In this document: positions 1-6,477 of the stretch, piece by piece
How positions within the stretch are numbered: position 1 is the stretch's first letter
How the letters are laid out: each line of letters starts with the position of its first letter
Assembly (NCBI GenBank): GCA_030039695.1
Contig: JASHVB010000713.1
Location: forward strand, 1 to 11,285
Reading direction: 5' to 3'
Origin: Acetobacteraceae bacterium
Lineage (GTDB): Bacteria > Pseudomonadota > Alphaproteobacteria > Acetobacterales > Acetobacteraceae
Length of the DNA stretch: 11,285 nucleotides
Translations under genes and position numbers: made by a program
The notes under the pieces: generated by a model
What the model saw: the letters and a program-made list of their open reading frames with translations, nothing else
Databases searched by the model: none
What the model was told of the DNA's origin: nothing

Positions 1-159
1 CCGGCACCGGTAGACGCCCGGCCGATTGGCCACCACCGATGCGTCATCGACGGTGCCACAACGGTCGCAGACCGGGCCATGGGGCCACCGCACGCTCTCA
101 AGGTGGGAGCGGCAGGCTTCATCGGTGCCATATCTGGCGAGGAAGGTGGTGAGCTTCAT
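1..159 (-). CDS. IS1595-family (ISXO2-like) transposase, N-terminal part
   Basis: The reading frame starts at the ATG at 159-157 and stays open to the window edge, giving 53 residues. It begins MKLTTFLARYGTDEAC and continues with RWPHGPVCDRCG, a run of about ten residues ending NRPGVY, and RCR. This is the zinc-ribbon N-terminus of IS1595/ISXO2-like transposases: a short helical lead, a tryptophan-proline turn, CxxC at residues 31 and 34, then the first cysteine of a second pair at residue 52. The second cysteine and the DDE catalytic domain lie outside the window. An in-frame ATG three codons upstream (168-166) is an alternative start; neither has a strong ribosome binding site. The element would catalyse its own transposition. 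Identification rests on the zinc-ribbon pattern and is fairly sure at family level. Confidence 0.82.
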   Translation of the reverse strand, partial: MKLTTFLARYGTDEACRSHLESVRWPHGPVCDRCGTVDDASVVANRPGVYRCR

Positions 160-203
160 ACCAACCATTATCGGCGATGCAATGCGTGATGTCAATAGGA
201 CCC
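1..203 (-). mobile_element. Probable end of an IS1595-like insertion sequence
   Basis: Only one end of the element is inside the window. Read on the minus strand, the DNA upstream of the transposase start begins GGGTCCTATTGACATCACGC at 203, which looks like an IS terminus, but the matching inverted repeat at the other end cannot be seen. The outer boundary near 203 is therefore an inference. A 9-bp direct repeat, ATGCAATGC, occurs at 177-185 and 206-214, close to that boundary; its meaning is unclear. Confidence 0.45.
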
Positions 204-233
204 GAATGCAATGCCGGCCCCCAGGACGGAAGA

Positions 234-374
234 TCAACGGAATGACCTGCAGAGCCAGGAGAGCGTGCCGCCGACGGCCAGCACAGCGGCGATGCCGACG
301 ACGTCATCCCGCTCGAATCCGGTCAGGCGGACAGCGGAGGGCAGCGCTATTGGCGCGGGCAGGCTTTCGGTCAC
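234..374 (-). CDS. Possible small membrane protein (46 aa), unknown function
   Basis: A short minus-strand frame runs from GTG at 374-372 to TGA at 236-234. It has a good ribosome binding site, AGGAA six bases before the GTG, and an in-frame TAG five codons upstream, so the start cannot move far. The product has a polar, proline-containing first 20 residues, then ERDD, then a hydrophobic stretch (VVGIAAVLAVGGTLSWLC, about residues 25-42) ending in arginines. This suits a single membrane span with a positively charged C-terminal side. It matches no family I recognise. It lies just outside the probable IS end, so it could also be the truncated remainder of a longer gene interrupted by the insertion. 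Confidence is modest because short open frames are common in GC-rich DNA. Confidence 0.35.
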   Translation of the reverse strand: MTESLPAPIALPSAVRLTGFERDDVVGIAAVLAVGGTLSWLCRSFR

Positions 375-455
375 GGCTGGTTCCTACGCCCGGTGTTGAC
401 CCGGCCGAAGCATGGAAAGCATTGAAATGACGCCATAATCTGTCCGCGCGTGGGT

Positions 456-600
456 TCTCCACATGTTGTGGCGCGCGGGGAGAAGCGGGGCCAGGGCTTG
501 GGGCAGGCGCCCCTGTGGGCTACAGTGCAGGTTCGCTGGACGCGTGGCACAAAACGTCAACATTGTGGCGCAGCGGCAACAGTCGGGGCGTATGTTGTGT
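456..600 (+). promoter_or_regulatory. nrdA upstream region with NrdR-box-like motifs
   Basis: About 325 bases separate the small minus-strand frame from nrdA, and no gene is supported in this gap. Three TTGTG(G/T) motifs occur, each placed like the right half of an NrdR box. The 16-base windows are 456-471, 553-568 and 585-600; by eye they match the usual box (ACAC-wATATaTw-GTGT type) at about 10, 8 and 9 of 16 positions. The last two are spaced 32 bp apart, about three helical turns, as is usual for paired NrdR boxes. The left halves are poor. CCACA/TGTGG (459-463 and 467-471) forms a small palindrome in the first. A short perfect inverted repeat TGAAT-C-ATTCA lies at 602-612. No convincing sigma-70 promoter was found. 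Confidence 0.28.
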
Positions 601-700
601 ATGAATCATTCACGGCACGCCATATCTTGATTGCACGGTCACGAAACCGGTCGCCAGGATGGGAGAACTCGAGGACATGACCGATTCAGGGGAGGCCAAC

Positions 701-2593
701 GTGCTTGACGCAGTCCAGATGCCGGGGCGCCACCAGGTCCGCGTGGACCGTTCGCGGGATGCGCTGCTGACCGAGTTTGGACGCGCCACCCTGTCGGATC
801 GCTACCTGATGCCTGGCGAGGACTTCCAGGACCTGTTTGGCCGGGTCGCGTCCTATTATGGCGACGACCCTGGGCACGCGCAGCGCCTTTACGACTACAT
901 CAGCAAGCTCTGGTTCATGCCGGCGACACCGGTGCTGTCCAACGGCGGCACGAATCGCGGCCTGCCGATCTCCTGCTTCCTGAATGAGGCGGCCGACAGC
1001 TTGGATGGCATCGTCGGATTGTGGAACGAGAATGTGCTGCTGGCCTCGAAGGGCGGCGGGCTCGGCTCCTACTGGGGTAATCTGCGGTCCATTGGGGAGA
1101 AGGTGGGCGCGGTCGGCAAGACCTCGGGCGTGATCCCGTTCATCCGGGTGATGGATTCGCTGACGCTCGCGATTTCTCAGGGCTCGCTGCGGCGCGGGTC
1201 GGCGGCGGTGTATCTGCCGGTGTCGCATCCAGAGATCGAGGAGTTCATCGAAATCCGTCGTCCCACCGGCGGCGATCCGAATCGCAAGGCACTCAACCTG
1301 CATCACGGCATCCTGGTGCCGGACGCGTTCATGCGCGCGGTGGAGGCAGACGAGCCGTGGGCGCTCACCTCGCCGAAGGACGGATCCGCGGTGCGGTCGA
1401 TCTCGGCGCGCAGCCTGTGGATTCGCATCCTCACTTCACGCATCGAGACCGGCGAGCCATACCTGATCTTCTCTGACCACGTGAGCCGCGCGCAGCCGGT
1501 GCATCACAAGCTGGCGGGGCTGGAGGTGAAGACCTCCAACCTGTGCAGCGAGATCACGCTGCCAACCGGGCCGGATCATCATGGGCGCGAGCGCACCGCG
1601 GTGTGCTGCCTGGCCTCGCTGAATCTGGAGAACTGGTTCGAGTGGCGGGACCATCCGACGTTCATTGAGGACGTGATGCGGTTCCTCGACAACGTGCTGC
1701 AGGATTTCATCGACCGCGCGCCGTCGGGGATGGAGAAGGCGAAGTATTCCGCGATGCGGGAACGGAGTGTGGGGCTCGGCGTGATGGGGTTCCATTCGTT
1801 CCTGCAGTTTCTCGGCGTGCCGTGGGAAAGCGTCATGGCGAAGGTGTGGAACAAGCGCATCTTCAAGCACATCCGCGCGCAGGCGGACGCGGCGTCAGCG
1901 GTGCTGGCGGCGGAGCGCGGCGCGTGCCCGGATGCCGAGGAATACGGCATCATGGAGCGGTTCTCGCACAAGATGTCGCTGGCACCGACGGCTTCGATTT
2001 CGATCATTGCGGGGAATTCGTCGCCGGGGATCGAGCCGATTGCGGCAAACGTATTCTTGCAGAAGACGCTGTCAGGAAGTTTTACAGTGCGGAACAGGCA
2101 TTTGCAGAAGCTGCTGGCAGAGAAGACGATGGATACGGACGAGGTGTGGTCGTCGATCACGCTGAAACAGGGCAGCGTGCAGCATCTTGATTTCCTGACC
2201 GAGCAGGAAAAGGCGGTTTACAAGACGGCGTTCGAATTGGATCAGCGGTGGATCGTGGAGCACGCGGCAGACCGCGCGCCCTTCGTGTGCCAAAGCCAGT
2301 CCGTCAATGTGTTCTTGCCGGCGGATGTGCATAAGCGGGACCTGCATCAGATCCATATGATGGCCTGGAAGAAGGGGGTTAAGTCGCTCTACTACTGCCG
2401 GAGTCTGTCGATCGCACGGGCGGATGCGGTGAGCGAGAAGGCCGTGGCGCCGGTGGCGATGCTGGGTGTTGCGGGCAGTATGGCAGCCAATGACGGGCGG
2501 GCGCCGTTGCCGCTGGTGGCTGCGGTTTCAGCCAGCAGTGCGGGGGCGGGCGTGAATGCGGCGAATTACGAGGAGTGTCTGGCCTGCCAGTAG
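701..2593 (+). CDS. nrdA: Ribonucleoside-diphosphate reductase alpha subunit, class I, no ATP-cone
   Basis: Reduces ribonucleoside diphosphates to deoxy forms in the cytosol, using a radical generated in a separate beta subunit (NrdB). The 630-residue product has the full catalytic set: C92 in PISCFLN, the N280/C282/E284 triad in SNLCSEITLP, the second redox cysteine in AVCCLASLNL (C302 or C303), the APTASISIIAGNSSPGIEP loop (about 429-446), the radical-relay tyrosines Y564-Y565 in KSLYYCRS, and a C-terminal C626/C629 pair (ECLACQ) for thioredoxin or glutaredoxin. It is about 130 residues shorter than E. coli NrdA because the N-terminal ATP-cone is absent, so activity control by dATP must lie elsewhere. 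GTG at 701 is preferred because AGGGGAGG lies five bases before it; in-frame ATGs at 677 and 659 have poorer sites. No nrdB is adjacent: the next gene is convergent. Confidence 0.95.
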   Translation: MLDAVQMPGRHQVRVDRSRDALLTEFGRATLSDRYLMPGEDFQDLFGRVASYYGDDPGHAQRLYDYISKLWFMPATPVLSNGGTNRGLPISCFLNEAADSLDGIVGLWNENVLLASKGGGLGSYWGNLRSIGEKVGAVGKTSGVIPFIRVMDSLTLAISQGSLRRGSAAVYLPVSHPEIEEFIEIRRPTGGDPNRKALNLHHGILVPDAFMRAVEADEPWALTSPKDGSAVRSISARSLWIRILTSRIETGEPYLIFSDHVSRAQPVHHKLAGLEVKTSNLCSEITLPTGPDHHGRERTAVCCLASLNLENWFEWRDHPTFIEDVMRFLDNVLQDFIDRAPSGMEKAKYSAMRERSVGLGVMGFHSFLQFLGVPWESVMAKVWNKRIFKHIRAQADAASAVLAAERGACPDAEEYGIMERFSHKMSLAPTASISIIAGNSSPGIEPIAANVFLQKTLSGSFTVRNRHLQKLLAEKTMDTDEVWSSITLKQGSVQHLDFLTEQEKAVYKTAFELDQRWIVEHAADRAPFVCQSQSVNVFLPADVHKRDLHQIHMMAWKKGVKSLYYCRSLSIARADAVSEKAVAPVAMLGVAGSMAANDGRAPLPLVAAVSASSAGAGVNAANYEECLACQ

Positions 2594-2669
2594 CAGGGCG
2601 AGACTGAGGCCGACCCACCCACAAATCAGCGTGGCAGAATAGCGGACAGCTGGACCGCAGTTTCACAAT

Positions 2670-2688
2670 TGGCGTTCGCTCCACGCCA
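2670..2688. other. Small hairpin between convergent nrdA and the AraC gene
   Basis: The 224-bp convergent intergenic region (2594-2817) holds no gene I can support. TGGCGT at 2670-2675 pairs with ACGCCA at 2683-2688 around a 7-base loop. A weaker hairpin, GCTCC/GGAGC, lies at 2733-2748. Neither is followed by a T-run on either strand, so neither can be called an intrinsic terminator with confidence. Confidence 0.2.
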
Positions 2689-2817
2689 TAACGCGAGCCA
2701 CGAGGCGATATACGTGACATGGTCCCCGCGTGGCTCCTGCGTGGGAGCAAGATCGGCTCAGTTGAGCGCGCTGATCAGCTCGGCAACCCGTTTCTCGGCC
2801 GCGCCCGAACGGTGAGA

Positions 2818-3810
2818 TTAGAACCTGAATCGGTCGCGGTAGTCCTGCGGCGAAACGCTGAGCAAGCGCAGAAAGCTCCGCCGCATCGTTTCTTCAGAGC
2901 CAAAGCCGCAACGCTGCGAGATCCGCTTGAGCGGCAAGCGTGTCTCCGACAGCAGACGTCGGGCCGCCTCCAGCCGAAGCCGCTCGATCGCCCGCGCCGG
3001 CGTCTGTCCGGTCGCCTCCGCGTAGTGCCGGCTAAAGCTGCGCTCGCTCATGCCAGCCTGATCGGCAAGGACCGATAGCGGCAGATCGTCGGCCAAATGC
3101 TCACTGATCCAGGCGTGGAGCGCACCAAATTTGTCCTCTGCTGCTTGTAGGGCCAAGGCGGCACTGAACTGTGCCTGTCCGCCTGGCCGCTTGAGAAAGA
3201 CGACAAGGTAGCGCGCCACGGCGAGTGCCACGGCCCGGCCCAGATCTTCCTCCACGAGCGCCAGTGCCAGGTCGATTCCGGCGGTCACCCCCGCCGAGGT
3301 CCAGACCGGACCGTCGCGCACGAAGATCGGGTCGGGCTCAACGCGCACGGCCGGAAAACGCTGTGCCAGCCTGGCACAGAACATCCAGTGTGTCGCCGCA
3401 CGCCGGCCGTCGAGTATGCCGGCGGCGGCGAGCAGAACGGCCCCGGTACAAACGGAAGCGACCCGACGTGCCTCGGTGGCCCTCCGCCGCACCCAATCGA
3501 CCAGCACCGGGTTCTCAGCTGCGGCATCGACGCCCTCGCCGCCGGCAACCAGGAGGGTGTCCAATTCGTCCCCAGCCTGCGTGAGCGGCCCCGCGGCGAG
3601 AGCCAGCCCGGCGGAGGCGGTGACGTCCTGGCCGCCTTGCGACACCACCCTTAGCTGGTAGGGCCGCGTCCCTCCCGAGCCCTCGACGATATCGTTGGCG
3701 GAGGCGAACACTTGAACCGGCCCCGTTACATCAAGCAACTGCACCGCCGGATAGGCGAGCACATCAATGACGCGGACCGCGTTTGGCGAGAAACGAGGCA
3801 ACTCTGGCAT
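2818..3810 (-). CDS. GlxA-family AraC-type transcriptional regulator with DJ-1/PfpI sensor domain
   Basis: A DNA-binding regulator of 330 residues, the usual length for the GlxA family. The N-terminal half (about 12-190) is a DJ-1/PfpI-like domain with the LLDVTGPVQVF opening, the VAGGEG loop and the elbow VASVCTGAVLLAAAG, whose C121 sits where the DJ-1 nucleophile sits. The C-terminal 100 residues form the AraC double helix-turn-helix: one around LSVLADQAGMSERSFSRHY (245-263), the second around LPLKRISQRCGFGSEETMRR (292-311), ending RDRFRF. ATG at 3810 is chosen because the family begins just before a VIDVLAYP-like strand; the frame also extends upstream to 3885 without family-like sequence. 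It diverges from the isonitrile-hydratase-like gene with 65 bp between starts, so it probably controls that gene. An inverted repeat surrounds its start codon. Confidence 0.9.
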   Translation of the reverse strand: MPELPRFSPNAVRVIDVLAYPAVQLLDVTGPVQVFASANDIVEGSGGTRPYQLRVVSQGGQDVTASAGLALAAGPLTQAGDELDTLLVAGGEGVDAAAENPVLVDWVRRRATEARRVASVCTGAVLLAAAGILDGRRAATHWMFCARLAQRFPAVRVEPDPIFVRDGPVWTSAGVTAGIDLALALVEEDLGRAVALAVARYLVVFLKRPGGQAQFSAALALQAAEDKFGALHAWISEHLADDLPLSVLADQAGMSERSFSRHYAEATGQTPARAIERLRLEAARRLLSETRLPLKRISQRCGFGSEETMRRSFLRLLSVSPQDYRDRFRF

Positions 3811-3822
3811 TTCCGCCAAACG
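3780..3822. promoter_or_regulatory. Long imperfect inverted repeat spanning the AraC gene start
   Basis: CGTTTGGCG at 3780-3788 is the exact reverse complement of CGCCAAACG at 3814-3822. The pairing continues inward as GAAA (3790-3793) with TTTC (3810-3813), with a single extra A at 3789. The 16-base loop contains two bases of the regulator's start codon (3808-3810), and the right arm covers its GGCGGAA ribosome binding site. In the minus-strand mRNA this would form a 13-bp stem that hides the start. On DNA it could equally be an operator at the head of the divergent pair. Confidence 0.5.
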
Positions 3823-3875
3823 ATGCCCGGTTAGGTTTGCCCTGTCCACCGCGAACCTTTGACCCGGAGATGACC

Positions 3876-4598
3876 ATGATCCCACATGATACCCATCTGC
3901 ACATCGGCTCTCTGTTGTTCGAGGGCCTTGATCAGATCGACCTGACAGGACCTTTCGAGGTGTTGTCGCGTATCCCCAATTCGACCTATCGCGTCTACGG
4001 CAAGACGTCAGCTCCCGTTCGCGATATCAAGGGATTGCTGCTGACGCCCGACGCGACTCTGGCCGCCGCGCCGCCGCTGGACGTCCTCCATGTGCCCGGC
4101 GGCCATGGCCAAGAGGCTTTAATGGAAGACGCCGAAGTATTGGGCTGGATCCGCCAGCAGGCGGCAGGCGCGTGCACCATTTTCTCGGTGTGCACGGGCG
4201 CCCTGCTGTGCGGCGCGGCGGGCCTCCTCAAGGGACGCCGGGCGACGACGCACTGGGCGTCGCTTCATTTGTTACCGTTCTTCGGTGCGATCCCGATCAA
4301 CGAACGCGTGGTCGTCGACGGCGCCTGGGTGTTTGCCGCCGGCGTCACGGCTGGGATCGATGGCGCCTTGCGGCTGGCGGCCGAGCTACGTGGCGATGAG
4401 GCGGCGCAGGAGATCCAGCTTCAGATGGCCTATGCGCCGGAGCCGCCATTCAACGCCGGCACACCCGAAACCGCGCCAGCGGCGATAGTGGCGCGAGCAC
4501 GGCAATCCGTGCGGGACGTCACGGCGGAGCGGGAACGGACAGCGCGACGCATCGCTGCCAGGCTCGGCATCGCGGTTCCGGTCACAGCCGGGCCATGA
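3876..4598 (+). CDS. inhA: Isonitrile hydratase-like DJ-1/PfpI family enzyme
   Basis: A 240-residue DJ-1/PfpI protein without a DNA-binding domain. It resembles the isonitrile hydratase InhA of Pseudomonas putida, which hydrates isonitriles (R-NC) to N-substituted formamides. Seen in the sequence: LLFEGLDQIDLTGPFEVL near the start (D22 at the position of an InhA active-site aspartate), the PPLDVLHVPGG strand (67-76), the nucleophile elbow FSVCTGALL with C106, RRATTHW (121-127), GVTAGIDGAL (156-165) and the family's C-terminal signature PEPPFNAGTPETAPA (188-202). ATG at 3876 is chosen because GGAG lies six bases upstream; the in-frame ATG at 3870 overlaps that site. It is divergent from the GlxA-type regulator, which shares the same fold. 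The substrate in this organism is inferred; family members also include uncharacterised amidase or chaperone-like proteins. Confidence 0.82.
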   Translation: MIPHDTHLHIGSLLFEGLDQIDLTGPFEVLSRIPNSTYRVYGKTSAPVRDIKGLLLTPDATLAAAPPLDVLHVPGGHGQEALMEDAEVLGWIRQQAAGACTIFSVCTGALLCGAAGLLKGRRATTHWASLHLLPFFGAIPINERVVVDGAWVFAAGVTAGIDGALRLAAELRGDEAAQEIQLQMAYAPEPPFNAGTPETAPAAIVARARQSVRDVTAERERTARRIAARLGIAVPVTAGP

Positions 4599-4754
4599 GC
4601 GCGACACCAAGTGTCTCTGGCGACGAGCGAGGGACCACAGGCGATTCCCGCAAGATCGGACGACACATCTAATTCACAGAATCCAACCTGGTGAACGGCT
4701 TCAAGCGAATGGTCGGTGGACGTCAGGACACTTCATCAACATCGGCAGCAACCG

Positions 4755-5120
4755 ATGATTTACCTGACAGACTTTCCGGTTCACACGATCGAATCTGCTC
4801 CAGAGCGTTCCAGGGCGGCGCTGCAGCAATTGCAAGCGGCATTCCGGATGACTCCGAATATTGCCGGCGCGATGGTGGTGTCTCCGGTTCTGATCAAAAG
4901 CCGCGTCGGTCTGTTCGGAAATCTGCAAGGCGGCAGCTGCACGGAAGCGCAGGCCCAGACAGTGCTGCTGACTGACGCCGGCACCAACGCATGCACCTAG
5001 GCCGTCGCATGTCACACGGCTCCGGCCCTCAAGGAAGGCCTCAATCCGGCGACTGTCTGACAGCTGTTGTTTCAGGATCTCCGACCAGTGGCACGGAATC
5101 CGCTTTGATTGCCGTGCCTT
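4755..5120 (+). pseudogene. Broken carboxymuconolactone decarboxylase-like (AhpD-fold) gene
   Basis: From ATG 4755 the frame reads MIYLTDFPVHTIESAPERSR, AALQQLQAAFRMTPNIAG, then SPVLIKSRVGLFGNLQGG and VLLTDAGTNACT, a good N-terminal half of a carboxymuconolactone decarboxylase/AhpD-like protein. TAG at 4998-5000 then stops it exactly where the family has an aromatic residue, consistent with TGG mutated to TAG. Beyond it the same frame resumes AVACHTAPALKEGLNPATV, including the conserved C-x-x-x-x-x-x-C-H pattern, until TGA at 5058. A shifted frame then gives LTAVVSGSPTSGTESALIAV, which resembles the next helices, so a frameshift probably follows. No good ribosome binding site precedes the ATG. 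The 3' limit is approximate; the C-terminal third is unrecognisable. Intact relatives bind hydroperoxides or lactones through the CxxxxxxCH motif. Confidence 0.7.
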
Positions 5121-5558
5121 TTTTCGGAGAGCGAACTACAAGAACTATCGAGACCTATCGTCGGGGGGGACATCGCAACCGCTCCGCTGCTCTATGCCAT
5201 TCTACTCCCAAGGATTCCCTCAGTCCCACTCGATTGTTCTGAGCCACGGTACGGTGCTAATTCAGAAGCAGAAATCTCTTCTGCTCACGACAAAGCATCG
5301 TCCCCTCGATCCGTCAGAAATTTGCACTCTTGATTTCAAAAGGAAATTTCACCGATTCGCGATCTGCTCGGTTTCTGCGACTATCGGTATCGATTGGTCG
5401 ATTCTCGAAAATCTTCCATGAGAGCGGCGTCACCAGCTGTGGCCCCAAAAAGGCCTTCAGCGATGCCTCAGTGCGCGTTCGCCCGTAGCGTAGCAGCCGC
5501 GTCGAGTGCGAGGCGGCTGGACCCCGGGCCATCGTCCCCAGCAGAACACACGCGAACT
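5121..5558. other. Gene-free, lower-GC stretch
   Basis: No frame here resembles a protein family on either strand, and the short open frames overlap without ribosome binding sites. Base composition looks less GC-rich than the flanks, especially 5240-5420. A perfect inverted repeat, AGCAGAA-ATCTC-TTCTGCT at 5267-5285, could form a 7-bp hairpin with a 5-base loop but lacks a T-tract. The stretch probably holds decayed remains of the genes on either side. Confidence 0.4.
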
Positions 5559-5775
5559 TCAAAACGTGAATCGAGAACGGCAGTCTCGCGGCGTGACGGC
5601 GAGCGCGCGGAGGAAACAGCAGCGCATTGCTTCCTCCGAGCGGAAGCTGCAACGCTGCACGACGCGTTTCACCGGCGTGCGCGACTCCGAAAGCAGATGT
5701 CCCGCCGCCTCCACCCACACCCGCTCGATGGGCAGGCCGGCATCAGTCCGGTTGCCGGCGCAAAAAACGCTATCC
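5559..5775 (-). pseudogene. C-terminal remnant of a second AraC-type regulator
   Basis: Minus-strand translation gives LPIERVWVEAAGHLLSESRT, PVKRVVQRCSFRSEEAMRCC and FLRALAVTPRDCRSRFTF, then TGA at 5561-5559. This aligns residue by residue with the last 55 residues of the intact GlxA-type regulator at 2818-3810 (AIERLRLEAARRLLSETRLP, then LKRISQRCGFGSEETMRRSF, ending RDRFRF). It is the second helix-turn-helix of an AraC protein. Upstream, ATGLMPA in a neighbouring frame matches ATGQTPA of the intact protein, so one base has been lost near 5735-5745. Nothing of the first helix-turn-helix or the sensor domain can be read. DNA similarity to the intact gene is clear but loose, so this is an old paralogue and not a recent copy. 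Confidence 0.75.
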
Positions 5776-5787
5776 CTGTGGGTTGGC

Positions 5788-5817
5788 TTGTATTTAACGA
5801 CCAAATGGTCCACATAT
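5788..5817 (+). promoter_or_regulatory. TetR gene promoter with operator copy 1
   Basis: TTGTAT (5788-5793) and ACATAT (5812-5817) form a plausible -35/-10 pair with 18 bp between. The palindrome GACCA-AA-TGGTC (5799-5810) sits in the spacer. Its reverse strand, with flanks (5812 to 5797), reads TGGACCATTTGGTCGT, which recurs with two changes at 6479-6494 before the exporter gene. The predicted transcript would begin at or very near the ATG at 5823. Confidence 0.55.
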
Positions 5818-5822
5818 GAGTC

Positions 5823-6437
5823 ATGGCACAGCAAACCTCATTGCGGATGCCGCGCGGCCGGCCTCGAGAGTTCGACACGGACGCCGCGATCGAGCGCGCT
5901 ATGGGTGTCTTCTGGTCGTGCGGCTATCACGGCACATCGCTCCCTGACCTGCTAAAGGCGACGGAGCTGTCGCGTGGAAGCCTCTACGCAGCCTTCGGCG
6001 ACAAGCATGGGCTGTTTCTGCGCGCCCTCGATCGTTACATCAACGATGCCCTGACGCGGCTCGATTGCGAACTCGATCCACGGAACAGTGCCCTGGCAGG
6101 CGTGCGGATGTGTCTGGCCGGTTATGTTGATCGCACAAGCGGCATTGCCGGAAAGCGCGGATGTCTGGTGGTCGCGACCGCCATGGAGTTGGCTGCCCAC
6201 GACACTGAGGTGGAGCAGCGCATCCGGCGTTTCTTTAAAGCGATGGAAACACGACTGGCAGAGGCAATGGCGCGCGCACAGGCGTCGGGAGAACTGGCGG
6301 ACGGCGTCGAACCCGAGACCGCCGCCCGCTTAGTGATCTGTCTGGTCGAAGGCATGCGTGTCGTCGGCAAGACAGCTCCGCACCGCGCCATGTCGCAAGC
6401 CGTGGTCCAAACCCTCATCGACCGTTTCGCGAAATAG
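5823..6437 (+). CDS. TetR/AcrR-family transcriptional regulator
   Basis: A 204-residue regulator. The N-terminal DNA-binding domain is clear: GRPREFDTDAAIERAMGVFW (12-31) followed by the helix-turn-helix SLPDLLKATELSRGSLYAAF (39-58) and GDKHGLFLRALDRYI. The C-terminal ligand-binding half contains GKRGCLVVATAMEL (110-123) and a late helix with LVICLVEGMRVVGK, typical of the family's all-helical effector domain. The start has no Shine-Dalgarno sequence; a second in-frame ATG lies at 5847. The gene is followed after 40 bp by the exporter gene and then by three hydrolases, all on the same strand. Matching operator-like motifs lie before this gene and before the exporter, so it most likely represses both itself and the downstream genes until a small molecule binds. 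The ligand is unknown. Confidence 0.92.
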   Translation: MAQQTSLRMPRGRPREFDTDAAIERAMGVFWSCGYHGTSLPDLLKATELSRGSLYAAFGDKHGLFLRALDRYINDALTRLDCELDPRNSALAGVRMCLAGYVDRTSGIAGKRGCLVVATAMELAAHDTEVEQRIRRFFKAMETRLAEAMARAQASGELADGVEPETAARLVICLVEGMRVVGKTAPHRAMSQAVVQTLIDRFAK

Positions 6438-6477
6438 AGAATTACATGGCCAGACCATCGTTCCGGCAGATCTATAT

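Noticed and set aside
26..430. Plus-strand 134-codon frame at the left end
   Set aside because: It is antisense to the transposase zinc-ribbon and to the small minus-strand frame and is basic low-complexity sequence.
421..660. Possible riboswitch before nrdA
   Set aside because: The G-rich stretch and local hairpins do not show the conserved cobalamin-riboswitch core or any other riboswitch consensus I know.
5267..5285. 7-bp perfect hairpin as a terminator
   Set aside because: No T-run on either strand and no intact gene ends here.
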